The notes under the pieces: model-generated | Told to the model about the DNA's origin: nothing | The model's database searches: none | What the model saw: the letters and a program-made list of their open reading frames with translations, nothing else | Program-made: the position numbers and the translations under genes | Assembly (NCBI GenBank): GCA_037952775.1 | Contig: JBANAY010000001.1 | Location: 4,526,001 to 4,590,000, forward strand | Source of the DNA: Clonostachys chloroleuca | Taxonomy: Eukaryota; Ascomycota; Sordariomycetes; Hypocreales; Bionectriaceae | DNA: 64,000 nucleotides | Direction of reading: 5' to 3' | Shown: positions 11,843 through 24,632 of the stretch, piece by piece | Position numbering within the stretch: the stretch's first letter is position 1 | Layout of the letters: every line of letters starts with the position of its first letter

Positions 11843-12750
11843 ATGGCGCCACCGACAAACAGGCAAGAAATTCTAAAGGCACTCAGGGCTCAGATCGCTG
11901 ATGGAAAGCCCATCGTCGGTGCCGGAGCCGGCATTGGCCTCTCCGCCAAGTTCATCGAGGCCGGCGGGGGCGACCTCATCATTATTTACAACAGCGGCCG
12001 CTTCCGGATGGCCGGGAGAGGGTCTCTCTCTGGGCTGATGCCCTACGGCAACGCAAATGACATTGTTGTTGACATGGTAAGAATTACACCAGGAGGTTAG
12101 ACGCAAAGAGCGAGTAGCGCTAACTTGGGTATGACCAGGCAAAAGAGGTCCTCCCCGTCGTCAGGCACACACCCGTCATTGCCGGCGTCTGTGGGACTGA
12201 CCCCTTCCGTGATATCCCTCGCTTCCTACAGCAGCTCAAAGACCTTGGGTTTGCGGGAATCCAGAACTTCCCCACCGTCGGGCTGATCGACGGACAGTTC
12301 CGAGCCAACCTGGAAGAGACGGGCATGTCGTATGATCTCGAGGTCGACGCTATCCGCTGCGCCCATGACCTCGACCTGCTGACAACCCCGTACGTGTTCA
12401 ACATCCGGGAGACGGAGAAGATGGCTCGCGCGGGGGCGGATATCCTCGTCGCGCACATGGGATTGACGAGCAGCGGGTCTATTGGCGCAGCTACGACCAA
12501 GACGCTGGATGAGTCCGTCGAGTTGATTCAGCAGATCCGCGACACGGCCGTGGGCATCAATCCGGATATTATCATTCTATGCCACGGAGGGCCGATTGCA
12601 AACCCCGAAGATGCAGAGTATGTCCTTAGTCGGACAAGGGGCGTTCATGGTTTCTATGGGGCGAGTTCTATGGAGCGGCTACCTGTGGAGGAGGCCATCA
12701 CGAGTATCACACAAAAGTTTAAGGGAGTTGAGATGAATCGCAAAACATAA
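11843..12750 (+). CDS. TIM-barrel enzyme family protein (Tm-1 C-terminal half, PEP-hydrolase-like)
   Basis: 281 residues from two exons, 11843-12076 and 12139-12750 (intron 62 nt). The sequence has the family pattern of the TIM-barrel domain found at the C terminus of tomato Tm-1 and in free-standing bacterial proteins annotated as PEP-hydrolase-like. Visible blocks are [15 protein letters not shown] near residue 25, [54 protein letters not shown] and [16 protein letters not shown], and [14 protein letters not shown] near the end. These map onto successive barrel strands and phosphate-binding loops. The reaction is unproven. Its divergent neighbour encodes the other half of the Tm-1 architecture, which suggests a shared complex or pathway. 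Confidence 0.9.
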
Positions 12751-14145
12751 GGAGTAACTGCAGTTTCTTCTAACGGAATGATAAAGTGTGGAAAATAGAT
12801 CGTTAGCTGTGTACCTACCTAGATAGCTTAATTGAAAGTGAATGTACACCATTTGTTCAAACTTTTCTTCTTAGTGAATAAGACATATGAAAGTGAAGGC
12901 TACAAAAGCACCTTAAGACTAATATATGAGCCCTTCGATATGTATGGACGGCCTGCTTCCGGTGAATTTGAATTCAATAGAGGTAGGTACCTACAAGGAC
13001 TCGATGTAGGGTAAGCCGAATTGTTACTGACAAGACGAGCTCATGGGTCTGGAATGGCTTCACTGGTGCATGGAATTGAGAAATTCAGAAAAGTCCAGAA
13101 TATTTTCTCTGAAAGTATATTCATACTCAACCCCCCCCCCTGAAAATACGTGAACAAAACAGTTGATTATAGGAACTCTCGCATTTGTGTGAGATCGGGC
13201 GGTTTGTTGACGTGCAAAAGTGCAGCCACAAGTTGTATTACCTAATATGGAACCAAGTAATGTGGCTGGTGGCTTTGTGGCATCTGCCTCACGGCATCTC
13301 TCATGGCCATGACTAGCGCCTGCTTCAAAATCATGGCTCGAAATTCTCCTTCACAGGGACGAGCAATTTGTTGGCACGACAAGCTTGGTCAACGGTGCTA
13401 TTCAAACACGCCATCTCAAAGCTAATATACAGATATACACCTGGCCCAACATGCGGGATGAGCAAGTTCGTGGTGCCCTTGGGGCTGAGACCATCTTGCT
13501 ACCTCAACTCCCAAGTTAGGTTTTGCCATTCCCTCCAACCTCGTCAAGCAAGTCCTCGGATGCGACGGCGTGGGAGGATTTGGAAACTACTTGATGGACT
13601 AGCCCTCCTTTCAAAATCAGCCATCTAGGGACCAACGGCAAAGGCAGAACGGCTGGCTTGGCCCAAGGCTTCCTGGACCTCCTCTTCAGACAGCCTCGTC
13701 TGACCTCCGCATGCGTCTTACCTAATCAGCTCCAGGAAGCGCCACCGGAGTTTCCTCGGGCCAGCCGAAGAGCTGCCTTGCTCTGTCTGCCTAAAATGCC
13801 AGCCAACAGCGACCTGCGCCCAAGTTTTCAGCGTTGCAGAGGGAGCCGTGGGCGTGTCACTCGCCAGCCTCCAGGCATCGAAGACCCGAAAACAGCACAC
13901 TGCACAACAACAACAACAACAACTCGACGCCCAAGTCACGTATGCTGATAAAATTCTCCCACATTCACCACCGCCAGCCGCAACCTCTCCACTACACCGA
14001 ACAACGTGCACGCACCACTTTGACGCCCACGAACATCGCACACCGCCGCCAGCTATTTCCGAATCGCTCAACCTCGTAGCGAATTTTATCTTCGCTACTC
14101 GACGCTACACGTGCTCTATCCCACTCTCGTCGAATTCTCGTCGCA
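12751..14145. other. Intergenic region and H2A.Z promoter/5' leader
   Basis: No gene is supported in 12751-13700. A C10 run lies at 13131-13140. The last 300 bp or so probably contain the promoter and leader of the H2A.Z gene. Confidence 0.45.
13901..13921 (+). repeat. CAA trinucleotide repeat in the H2A.Z leader region
   Basis: About six tandem CAA units lie some 225 bp before the H2A.Z ATG. Such unstructured CAA-rich tracts are common in fungal 5' leaders. It is probably transcribed, but the transcription start is not visible. Confidence 0.5.
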
Positions 14146-15038
14146 ATGGCCGGAGGCAAGGGCAAGTCATCTGGGGGCAAGAGCTCCGGCGGCAAGACAA
14201 GCGCTGCTGAGGGTCCCAAGAAGCAGATGAGCCATTCCGAACGCGCTGGTCTTCAGGTACGGTGACTTTGATTTCTTTTATTTCATTTTTTCCTCGATTT
14301 TCTAGCTTCATTCTCGTCTTGCGCATCAGGCTGAGGGAGCTTGCGCGCCTTTCGTCACCGAACGACATGAACCCCCGCGATGTCTCCTGTCCGACCGATT
14401 TTTCGACGCGTTGGCTCGACGCACAGCCATCACCCCTCACGACGACCAAACCACTATCAGAATTAATCAGCATTCTCGCGTCCCAGCTTGCGCAACATGG
14501 AATCTTTTAACGACGGGCGCTCGAACAGGACGTTGGATGGACCTACAGCCTCGCGACATACGATTTTGCGCCCTTGATCTCCTGACCCCTCCGCGATGAC
14601 GAGAAGAAGCCCGTGCGCCAATTTACCCTCGATCTTGGTACTAACTATTTCACAGTTTCCTTGCGGTCGTGTGAAGCGATTCCTCAAGAACAGGACACAG
14701 AGCAAGATGCGCGTCGGCGCCAAGGCTGCCGTCTACGTTACCGCCGTTCTCGAATACCTTACCGCCGAAGTTCTGGAGCTGGCTGGCGTAAGTTCCTCTC
14801 CGACCCCTCATTGTTATTTGTTTATCATGCTAACCCTCGTCCCCCTCAGAACGCCGCCAAGGACCTCAAGGTCAAGCGTATCACACCCCGCCACCTCCAA
14901 CTGGCCATTCGTGGCGACGAGGAACTCGACACCCTCATCCGTGCCACAATCGCTTTCGGTGGTGTTCTGCCACACATCAACCGCGCCCTGCTCCTCAAGG
15001 TCGAGCAGAAGAAGAAGGCCAAGGCCCTGGAGGGTTGA
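14146..15038 (+). CDS. Histone variant H2A.Z
   Basis: 143 residues from three exons: 14146-14256, 14656-14787 and 14850-15038. The product has a Gly/Lys/Ser-rich N tail ([12 protein letters not shown]) that can be acetylated, then the histone fold with [28 protein letters not shown] and [15 protein letters not shown]. Markers that separate H2A.Z from canonical H2A are RAGLQFP, the [26 protein letters not shown] block with its acidic patch and [12 protein letters not shown]; the SQ motif of fungal H2A at the C terminus is missing. It replaces H2A in promoter nucleosomes, placed by the SWR1 complex. Intron 1 is 399 nt, far longer than other introns here. The spliced frame is intact and of normal length. 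Confidence 0.96.
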
Positions 15039-15662
15039 AAAACGATAAAAACGAAATGAGACCTACTTGAGACTGGTGTTTGTTCTTTTTTTTGCTTTTC
15101 AACTATCTTTTCTCTCAGGGTCAGAGGTTGCAGGGTCACGAAATTAGGGATTGATGGGTTGCTGGGCTGTTTGTGTGTCTTTTATTTTACCCCCCTCGTT
15201 TCTTTTTATTGATGACCGCCCTATGAAAGGCTCCATGCGGAGGCTGCGGGTGGTCTGTTGAAGTCGCAAAGGATCTTTGTATAGGTTCAGATGCCGGGAG
15301 ATCTGCATTGCAAGATGCGGTGTGGACAGGTTCACAGGATGCGGGTCCCCTCTGCTTCCAGCATCACGAGCCGTGTAGTACTTATGGGATGGTCTTGACC
15401 TGGAGCTACCTAATATCTAGACCGGCTGGTGGGCCTGGCGAATCCGGTAGACGACAATGTTAAAATCAAATGTTTTCGAGTCAAATGGTGCGCAAGTTGC
15501 GTGTGGAATAAATAATATTTCAGTTTTCCTCCCAAATCCCGTCCCTTCATCGTGACTCATCCAGGCTGCCTCTTTCCATGCTGGGAGCCAGCCCCAGCTA
15601 AGCTGTTCCAGCAGCGAGAACCGTCATCATTTAGCCCAACCCATCTCGACCCTTCCCCTTCC
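15039..15662. other. Convergent 3' region
   Basis: Holds the 3' ends of H2A.Z and of the convergent Cys-rich protein gene, with T-rich stretches but no coding region that I can support. Confidence 0.4.
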
Positions 15663-16559
15663 TCATTCTACTGTAACCTCCTCATCTGATCCAAGCCCAG
15701 GCCCGTCTGTGGCGTCTTCGTCCTCGTAGATTTCAGGTACCCCATCTGATGGTAAGAGTGGGGAGGGCAAGCGCCGACGAGGGCGAAGCGAGTCGGCATC
15801 CTCATCTTTTGTTCCTGGCGAACCCGCATCTATATCATCTCCAACATCAATCCACCCAACATCCTCGCTGTCCTCGTCATCCGAGGGCGGCGGCGATTTG
15901 GGAGAATCGGGCATGGCAGGCTTCGGCGACTGGCTCCTCTCCTTGCTGGACAGGGACGAGCTGCGCCTGGCGAATTCACGCTGAACATCTTTGCATTCCT
16001 CCGGCATGTAGCAATCCGTGAAACAGTTGTGCCGTCCGTTCCCCAGCAGCAGGCGCCTCTCGCTCTGTATGCTCTCCAGCTGCCGGCTGACTTCGTCGAG
16101 TCGTCGTTCTGGTACGAAGATGGATGTCGGGGTGATCCTCATCCCGTAATCGTAGTCGCCCGACGCCCGTAAGTTCTTGATGAAGAGTAGCCGGCATTCC
16201 CACTCCCTCCATTCGATCCACCCACGGTAGTCGATGAAATCTTCGCATTTATAATCCCTCTCATGTGCACAGTCTAGGCACTTTCGGGCGGCGAGAGGCC
16301 AACGCCGCCGACAGCCCCTCTTGCAACACCGCCATTGTGCGAGCTTAGGGTGACGAGGCGCATGAAACTCGACAGCTGGGGAGGGTGATCGAGACGACTT
16401 AGACGTGGATGTTCTGGGGGATGGCGACTCTTCTTGGCTAGTTGTCTGTGTCTTGCTCCGTCGAGCTCGCTTGGCTCTGCTTCTGGGAGGGCTGGAGCCA
16501 TCTTCCCCAGGCAGCTTTTTCCTCTTTTTTCCAGCGACCATCGCGCGTGATTGATGCAA
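15663..16559 (-). CDS. Cys-rich basic/acidic protein, probably nuclear, function unknown
   Basis: 298 residues in a single exon; a start at 16541 (MVAGKKRKK) is equally possible. The N terminus is very basic (KKRKK, then SRAKRARRSK), which fits nuclear localisation, and is followed by a Ser/Pro-rich linker. Near residues 78-110 a compact cluster WRCCKRGCRRRWPL...KCLDCAHERDYKCEDF has C-x3-C and C-x2-C pairs, suggesting a small zinc-binding unit. A Trp-rich stretch (RGWIEWREWECRLLF) follows. The second half is low-complexity Ser/Pro/Asp/Glu with DDEDSEDVGWIDVGDDID, likely disordered. I do not recognise a named family; the layout resembles uncharacterised ascomycete proteins. It converges on H2A.Z. 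Confidence 0.75.
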   Translation of the reverse strand: MHQSRAMVAGKKRKKLPGEDGSSPPRSRAKRARRSKTQTTSQEESPSPRTSTSKSSRSPSPAVEFHAPRHPKLAQWRCCKRGCRRRWPLAARKCLDCAHERDYKCEDFIDYRGWIEWREWECRLLFIKNLRASGDYDYGMRITPTSIFVPERRLDEVSRQLESIQSERRLLLGNGRHNCFTDCYMPEECKDVQREFARRSSSLSSKERSQSPKPAMPDSPKSPPPSDDEDSEDVGWIDVGDDIDAGSPGTKDEDADSLRPRRRLPSPLLPSDGVPEIYEDEDATDGPGLGSDEEVTVE

Positions 16560-19500
16560 TTTATTGAATTATGTTTCGAGGCATGGAAGGGATTTTGCGT
16601 GACAAGTTTGATTGGTATCGGTGAGTGTTGGACCCTTCGAGATCCCTTCAATTTTAGCCTCGATTGAATGGTGAAAACAAGGAAGCCAACGGTCTGTGGG
16701 ATGCGTGAAATAAAAAACACGTTCATTCAATTTGAAGAAACTGTGCCGATGCGTTCTATGAACTCGGCCGATGCAGAAGTTTGACCCTGCATTGTTGGAA
16801 ACTCGCTTGCTAGGTGCTCAGCAGCACAAGAAGCATTAGATTCATTGTTCTCATGAGTATACATAGCGACAATCTGAAATTTCCCGAGAGGGCAAACAAT
16901 GATTTTTTCCCTTTTCATGTCTCTCTGAAACACCTATTGATTGTGACAGTGAATCAACGGAACAAACAGAGTTGTTTCCCTCACTTTGTTCTCACGTCAA
17001 CTGCCAACAACTTTCGTCGCACACTGATATTCTGAAGCATCCGCTTCCCAAGCCGGAACAGGCCAGGCGTCCCTGCCTAACGCTCGTTTGCTCTAGGGAA
17101 AGCATATCGCTGCCAACTGGTTTACCTCGTTTCGGATTATCGCAGGGTCAGTTCCATGGTATCGCAGGTGTGCTCCCTCAATCCGGACGCATTTCGTTAG
17201 AAATTGTAAAGCTTTCCCTTCCATGGAGCTACCGGGAAATTTAGTGTGTGGGCGTGATATCTCCGTCAACGATGAATGGCCGAGCCAAAAGTTGACGCCA
17301 GGGTTCCGAGGTAGGCCGCGGTCCGCGACGAACCAACCGAAACCGCTCGCAACTCGCTCGCTCCCCACGCCTCTTCATCAGATCGACTAGGGTCCATTCA
17401 CCTGATACAGGGCTAAGTAGGTATTGATTATTGGCGAGACAGTACAGACAAGGCCATAAGATCCAGCGATGAGGGATGGTAATCTGTTGGGTTACTCGTC
17501 AGCGTAGCTATCTGAGATGATGTCAGAACCGCCTTGTAGAATGTACAGAGGGCGGAGTGATTCTAGGCAGACTTCCGCGGCCGGCCCTATGGGGGAAGAC
17601 CCGTCAAGTAAGCTCTCTGATGATGGGTGAGGCCGAAAAGAGAATGGGTCGAGCAACCAACGACGACGTCAGTGTGTGACTCGACCTAAAGCACCAATGG
17701 GATCTTTTGTTTCGGGGCTAGAATGAATCTGGATCAACAAAGGTTGGCTCGAGTGGGAGGGACCGGATGGTTTTCTCTTTCTTCCCCGCGTGGACATGCG
17801 CACAACGTCAGCCAAAAAGCAACATTGATTGCGTCGCTAACGATGCGACACTGGAGACCTCGAAGCGCTACCTATGAGGCAGCATCCGACATGAAATACC
17901 TCATTTTGGAGGTGCCGAGGTAATGGTATCCAGTAACATCAAGGTAACTCTTGGAAACGACTCCAGGCTGCCAACAGCTACGCCAGTGGAGGGTAGGATG
18001 CCCCGCACCCGAAGGCAGGACCGCATGGGATGGATTGTTCCCAAAGGCCGCGGCAAAATAAACCCCTTTGGCCGGTGCCTATCGTGGGGGGCTGTTGGTG
18101 GAATGATACAGCGTCGTAGATGCTGCGACCGGTCTTCAGACGGGTAGTCGTGTCAAAACAATTGACTTAGGTCACTCATGTGACGATCTCGAGGGTAGGC
18201 CAGGATAGGCAGTGAGAGGCGATACATGGCCATGGCAGAGCGGCATCCAAAGTATATCAAAGTAAGTTTGCTGGCCATGGAAGCGTCAGTAATCAATTGC
18301 GCCGAGAATAGGTCGTGGTTCATGCCTAGGGAAGCACACGGGTGGCCAGTGGGTGTGGTGTATCGCCAGGTGAGGAGGAGGCTATTCACAAGCGACGGCA
18401 ATTCCATCATCTGGCATGCGGGCCTATCTTGACGATGGCCCGGTTTCATGCATCATAGTTCGAGAGGGGGTTACTGACTGGTCGTTGGCGACAAGCTGAT
18501 TACCACAGTCGTGATGGGAGGGCCGACTCGGCAGATGGGTGTTGCGGCTCCATCAGCTACCCAACTTTATCCGCGACTTGCGGGTAGATAGGCAACCGCG
18601 GGTTTCCGCATCTGGCAAGACGCTGGCCATTGCAACTTAAAGGCATCATCTGATGTGGAAATGGGTGCTCAGGTGGTCGTGGATGGGGTCGCTACTGGTA
18701 TGCAAACAATCAAGTTTGCGGGGAAGTGTCAACGAGATTGTGGAGGTCCAACGATGATGCAAAGAATAAGGTTGGACGTGGTGTGGGGTTGGCGACTGGC
18801 TAAAGGGCCTTAAGGGCCTAACGTATGCCGAGACTAGCAGCTACAGGTGCCAGATAGATCATCTTTGGGCTGCCGAGGGATGCCATCTGCCGAGAGGAAG
18901 AAGGTTGTGAAGCTTCGGGCTAGGCGGGCAAGGAGCTAAGGAGCCAAGATCGGGGTTTAGGGACGGGCAAGGGGCCAGATTCGTGGCGCGCATTGCTGCG
19001 AGAAGTCGGGCGTTGTCGAGTTAGGTGGCTTGCGGGCGGTGGCCGAGTCTGGAACCAGGCCAGGTCGGACTATAATGGTGTTGAAGTGATGGTATGGTGA
19101 TGGGTTGGTTGAAGTTGGGAGTTGTGTCGCGAGGTCGAAGTCAATCGAGCACCAGCTCTGCCTACCCTGGAAGACGGACTGCCTGATGCTGGCCAAATGT
19201 CAACGCTGCAAGAGGTCGCCGCCTTCCAAAATGGGAGGAATTTCTGTTTATCTTGGTCCAATTGAAACCAATGGAGATATCGTTCAGTGCAAGACGTGCT
19301 GTAGTTGTGGGCTGCCGTCCCCTAAATCTCGAGGAGGCGTGCCTTCCAATCTCTCTAGACCTGGCTAGCACCTTCCCATTATGCCCAGGAGCAACGGCCT
19401 AACCGACAGTCCTTTTCTCATCTTCCAAGTTCAAGACGCGACAGAAACCATAACCATCGCAATCACCATCTGCGCTATCACACATAACAGCGGCCAGAGC

Positions 19501-22500
19501 TACGCCATCGGGAGATCTGTCGCAACAATACAGCGATCGGCCGAGACAGGCGCATTCTTCTCAGCGGCTCGCGCGCCTCCTACATCCACCACCCACCCCT
19601 TACAGCACCCACTCCAACTTTAAATTGGGCGATTGCCCAGAACCAGTCTCGGCGCCATGTGCCATGACCAAAAGCACTGAACGGCCATGCGTCATCTTTA
19701 GACTTTCACTACGGATCCAAGTCGGCAGTTGTTGGCCCGCGCCGTCAAGTGCCGAGTTGAACGGGGTGACATTCATGGCCAAGTCGCAAAAAGTTGTGCT
19801 GGGAATCATGGAGGACCTACGTAGGTGCTCTGCCTTGACCATGGACCGTTGGCCTCTGCCTGATTAATAACCCAGCCGAGAGGACCTGGATCACGTTGGT
19901 ACAATGCCACGCGCGGAGAGGGGTCTCATCTGGCGTCGTATTTCCCACCAGGTGGCACCTACGCACGCACGTACATGGCTACCCAAGTCGCTGCTGATCA
20001 CCCCACAATTTGTTGGTTCTTAGTCCTGAATTGCACCTTAAAGAAGTGTTCGCATTCTCGATTTACTAGTTCAACGTATCTGGGCGTGCGAGCGCCATGC
20101 CAGTGCCGGCAATGGCCTGGCCCACTGGCGCTATCGTGACCGCCTGCTTGCTTGCAGTGTCGAAGCGTGACCCGGCGGACGGCGCCTCACCCATTGCTCG
20201 CTCCTCCACCGCTCCATGAGATGGGGCTATATCTCGCACGTCACGAGGGAGTGCCCTGCCCTATTTACCGCTTTGCGCCAGCTCCGAAGGCGGAACATAC
20301 TCTCCAACAGGAAACGGGGGAAAGGCAAGGGGGGAAAAAAAGAAAAACGCAAGCACAAGGATAGAGAAAATTCAACCGCCAACTCCACTCCTCACTCTAT
20401 GCGCATCCATCTTGCAGCACCCCCGGTGGAATTCCGTAGACAATTTCGCATACCAAGCACCTCACTGGGGGCGCACAATATGAGATGCATCTGAAGCGCG
20501 GTAATACGACGTTGACGTTGTTTTGGGTTGGCGTGGCTCAATGCCCTGCCGACCGAACACCCATACAAACCACAAAATCGAAACCCATCCACCGAGGCAG
20601 CATGATGCACCATGCCGTTGACGACAACTCATCACCGTGTTTTATCCCCTCTTTTCCCTCTGCACCTATCATACGATGACAATTTTCTCGCTTTTCCAGC
20701 TAAGCCTCGGTCAGGTGAGAAGAGGAGCGGGAAAAGAAGGGAGAAAACTGAAAATCCGAGTGACTCAATTGGAAACAGCCATCTCTGGTCTACGATTCGA
20801 TGACGCCCATGGCAGGCCATCCCGGTCAGCACACAGTAGGGGAAATCTGACTACCAGATGGAGGGGAGCCAGGGGATGGGTATTCGGCCCCCACCAATGC
20901 GACCTTGACCACCCCGGACGTGCGCCGGCAGTGTTAGAGTAACCGAAGCCACGGGCGATTGGGCTATTGGGTGCTGTCACTGCAGGTCCTGTGTGGCAGG
21001 CGATGATGAAATATCTACCTGTCTTATTGCTCCGTACCGAGCCAGGTGGCGCCCCTCCCATCTTCCAGGCCCCCGACTAAGCGGTACACAATACGCGCCT
21101 GACAGCGGGATAGTGCCCATCAATCGTTCATGGGCCCTGCACCTATCAACCATGACACTTTGGCACTAGCTCTGCCAACCCAAGCGGCCTCGCTAGCGTC
21201 TTCCTACTATCAACTTTGCACCTGAACAGCATGCTAGGCGCCCAAGTGCTTCGAGTTTGCTCTCCCAACCTTAAAGCGAGCTAGGCTTTGGGGGCACCGG
21301 AGGGGGAGTGTCGCATGGCTCGACCAGTACAAGGCGAGACAGGACAGGCTGCTATTTCCAGAACAGTTCCACAAGGGGTCAGGCACGGGCCCTTGCAGAA
21401 GAGACGAGACAGACCGGTTTGAGAAGCAGAAGAATGGGAAAAAGTAAACAGCACAATGTGATACTGGCAAAACGGGGACACGCATGGTGAAGGGGGCCAT
21501 CGGGAAAAACATAGCAAGGGACGGGATCCAGTAAGATGCTGTGGCCCGGGGTTGGGCTTGTTTTTTCCTTCTTCTGCGGTCTTTGCTTTTTCCTTTGAGC
21601 ATCACCCTTCCACTCTCACCTCCCCTACAGCCCCCATTTGCGCGCAAGACAAAGATCCCTTCCACTAACTGAAGGGGAATGCGGATTTTTAGCGCCTTCC
21701 CCATGCACAACAACATGCGAAAGCTACAAAGATCACGAGAGGCCGGATTTCACTGTCATGTGCTTGTGAAAAAAAAACCCCAGGCCGATGTTTGAAGTAC
21801 AACATGAAAAGAAACGGATTGACAGGGGCAACCAGATACTGCATCGGCCCCCGGCCCCGCTGGTGTGGTAACCAGCAGCAGAGGCGGCCAGATGGCATGC
21901 GACGATGCGACGACCCATTCACTGCCACCATCCATCCCATCCCAACCGAGCCCATTCTCGGTCGTCTCGGCTCCCTGCTATTAGCGGCGTCTGGTATCGG
22001 ATGGCTGCTTGGCTTGTGAATCTACTACGACAGCAGCAGATGGACTTGATGCAACACACAGCAAGGGTGGATGTGCGGATAGCCGTGGATTGGCGACAGC
22101 CAGTGTGAACAAATCACACAGCCTGCGTTCAATGGACTTGATTCGACCATTCCTTTTCCTTCTCACTCCCTCCCCATGTCACCTCCTTCCCGAGACATGG
22201 CCCTGGGATTTTTTTCTTGCAGGTTGAGGGCATTTTTGTGACTTGTCTGTTTGCTCATTCAAGTCGCTTTGCTTGGTTTTTCTGCAACTCGGTCCAGCAA
22301 ATCCATCAGGCCACCCCCTCCAACCTATTTTCTTTATTTTCGTCTGGCACGTTCCTCGTGGGCGAGATGAAGAGGGCCTACTCCACTCTCCCATTTCTCG
22401 AATGAGTGAAGCGAACCAGTGTCGCGGTGTGAAGGGAAGTCGCCCAGTCCAGTCCGTCTTGGGTCAAGAGCACACACCGGCCGGATTCATCATAGCTCAC

Positions 22501-22808
22501 ACCCCCCCTTCTCTCTCCTATCCCCTTCAATGATCAAGTCATTGAATAGACGTTACCCCGTTTCTTTTTGGGCGGCTTCTTCATCCATATATCTTTGGCC
22601 TGCCCGCACGATTGTTCCGCCATATTCATTTCCAGTCCCAGCATCAACTCGCATCGATTATACCCAAAAGCGCCCCATTGTCTTGCCCGATTCCCCCTTG
22701 CACTGTTCCAATTGCCTGGGCCATACCTGTTTCACATTTGAACCACTGCTCAGGGAAGATTCTCCCTCGGGCATTTTCCTTAAGACTTTCCACATCTAAG
22801 GCCATGCC
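16560..22808. other. 6.2 kb region without a convincing protein gene
   Basis: Both strands have only short, mutually overlapping frames (longest 160 codons, minus strand 21234-21716) without motifs, signal peptides or spliced continuity. The base composition is ordinary rather than AT-rich, so it does not look like repeat-induced-mutation debris, and I see no transposon ends. The right end should include the P450 promoter and a pyrimidine-rich leader (about 22140-22808). It could host long noncoding transcripts or widely spaced regulatory elements; nothing in the sequence proves this. Confidence 0.5.
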
Positions 22809-24632
22809 ATGGCGTCTCTAGCTGCTCTGCTGCTCTCGGAGCCGCTGGTGGCGGTGGGCATCGTCGCTCTTGCGACAGGCTTGTTGTACTTCCTCTATCT
22901 CTCCCTCCTCCCGAAACCTCTGCCTGGAATTCCGTATAATCCAGAAGCCGCCTCCTCCCTTCTTGGAGACCTTCCTGCCATGCTGCGAGATGAGAACGGT
23001 CCTATGGATTGGATACTTGATCAAAGTCGGCGCCATTCGGGACCCATCTGCCAAGTATTCCTGCGGCCTTTCTCCAAGCCCTTTGTCCTCATCTCGGACT
23101 ATCGGGAGGCCCAGGACATCATGCTGCGTCGTAAGGAATGGGATCGTTCCGACTACACCATCGAGATCTTCAGCGGACAGGCTCCGGGTCATCATATCAA
23201 TCAAAAGACCGGTCCCGTGTGGAAGGCCCACCGCCGCCTGTTGCAGGATCTCATGCTGCCTGGCTTCCTCAAGGACGTGGCCGCTCCCAACATCTACGCA
23301 AGCACGCTCAACCTTGTACGGCTGTGGTCCAACAAGGAGCGCCTCGCCCGCGGACGACCTTTTTCTGCCGAGAATGATATCTTCTATGCCGCGCTGGACT
23401 CGGTATTGGAATTCAGCTTCGGACAAGCATTCCCACACCGCGCTGTGCCGCCACAGCTACGGCAAGTGGAGACGATGACGGCTTATGATGTCGCATCGAC
23501 AACGGCATCGACCACGGAACAGGGCGTCGTCGAGTTTGTACGCGGGCCACTGCACGAGACCATCCAGGCCACTCTGCATGCCTCCAACACCACTGGCGAG
23601 TTGATGGACAGCCCATGTCCCCGGCTCCATTGGTGGTTCAAGAGTAAGATGCCTTCTGAGGCACGACATATCCGCATTCGCAACGCGTTTCTTAAGGAGC
23701 AGGTGGACATGGCGCAGGAACGCCTCAACATGGAGACCAATCTGCACGACGAGCGCTGGGTGAAGTCAGCTGTAGATCTTATGATGATGAGGGAGAGGAT
23801 CTCTGCACAAAAGGAAGGCCGCCTGCCAGTCTACTGGTCCCCGGCGATCCGAGACGAGGTAAGACAGCACCGTCAAATAACCAATCATACGCAATCCGTG
23901 CTAACTTGAATGCAGATTATCGGGTTCGTTGTTGCAGGTCATGACACCTCAAGCACAACAATGCTTTGGGGCCTCAAGTTTCTCTCAGACAACCAGCTTG
24001 CTCAGGACAGGCTGCGAGCCGCGCTTCATCAGGCGCACTGGGCAGCCGCTGCTGAAGGTCGTATTCCAACAGCCCATGAAATCACGAGCACGCATATCCC
24101 GTACCTCAACGCCGTCATCGAAGAGATACTTCGGCTGGCAAACACGCTGCCCATTCTTGATCGCCAGACCAACACCGACACGACTCTTTTCGGCCACCAC
24201 ATCCCAAAGGATACGATTCTCTTGATGCTGAATCGTGGGCCTTCCTTTACCGAGCCAGGCTTCCAGGTGGATGAGCGCCTTCGTAGTGCATCATGCCAAA
24301 CTTCGAAATCCCCCGTTGGTCTGCGCCAGTGGAGTCCCGATGGCATGGATAAATTCATGCCAGAGCGTTGGCTGAGGACGGAGCCGGATGGCAGTCTGAC
24401 ATTTGACTCGACTTCCGGCCCATCTCTGCCATTCGGTCTGGGCACCCGGGGATGCTTCGGCCGCCGTCTTGGCTACATGGAGCTGCGCATCATGGTGACG
24501 CTCCTTGTATGGGAATTCAAGATGGGTCAATGCAGCTCGGAGCTTTCGGGGTATGGAGCTATCGAGGCCCTGACGCATAAACCGAAGCAGTGCTATGTGA
24601 AACTCGAGAAGCTGGAAGGACCCAGAAGCTGA
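22809..24632 (+). CDS. Cytochrome P450 monooxygenase
   Basis: 588 residues from two exons, 22809-23858 and 23916-24632 (intron 57 nt, donor GTAAGA, branch CTAAC). The N terminus has a hydrophobic membrane anchor (about residues 5-33), followed by the Pro-rich hinge PKPLPGIPYNPEA, so it is probably an ER-bound class II enzyme. Signature motifs are present: helix I VAGHDTSSTT just after the splice junction, ExxR as EEILR, the PERW segment and the haem loop PFGLGTRGCFGRRLG with the Cys ligand near residue 530. About 18 extra residues separate the DERLR and DGMDKF parts before PERW. Family and substrate are not identified. It stands alone, with no backbone synthase gene in the window, so a secondary-metabolite cluster is not indicated. 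Confidence 0.94.

Noticed and set aside
21234..21716. 160-codon minus-strand frame in the gene-poor region
   Set aside because: Low-quality composition, no motif or splice context; best explained as chance.
22818..23438. 206-codon minus-strand frame opposite the P450
   Set aside because: Antisense shadow of the first P450 exon.
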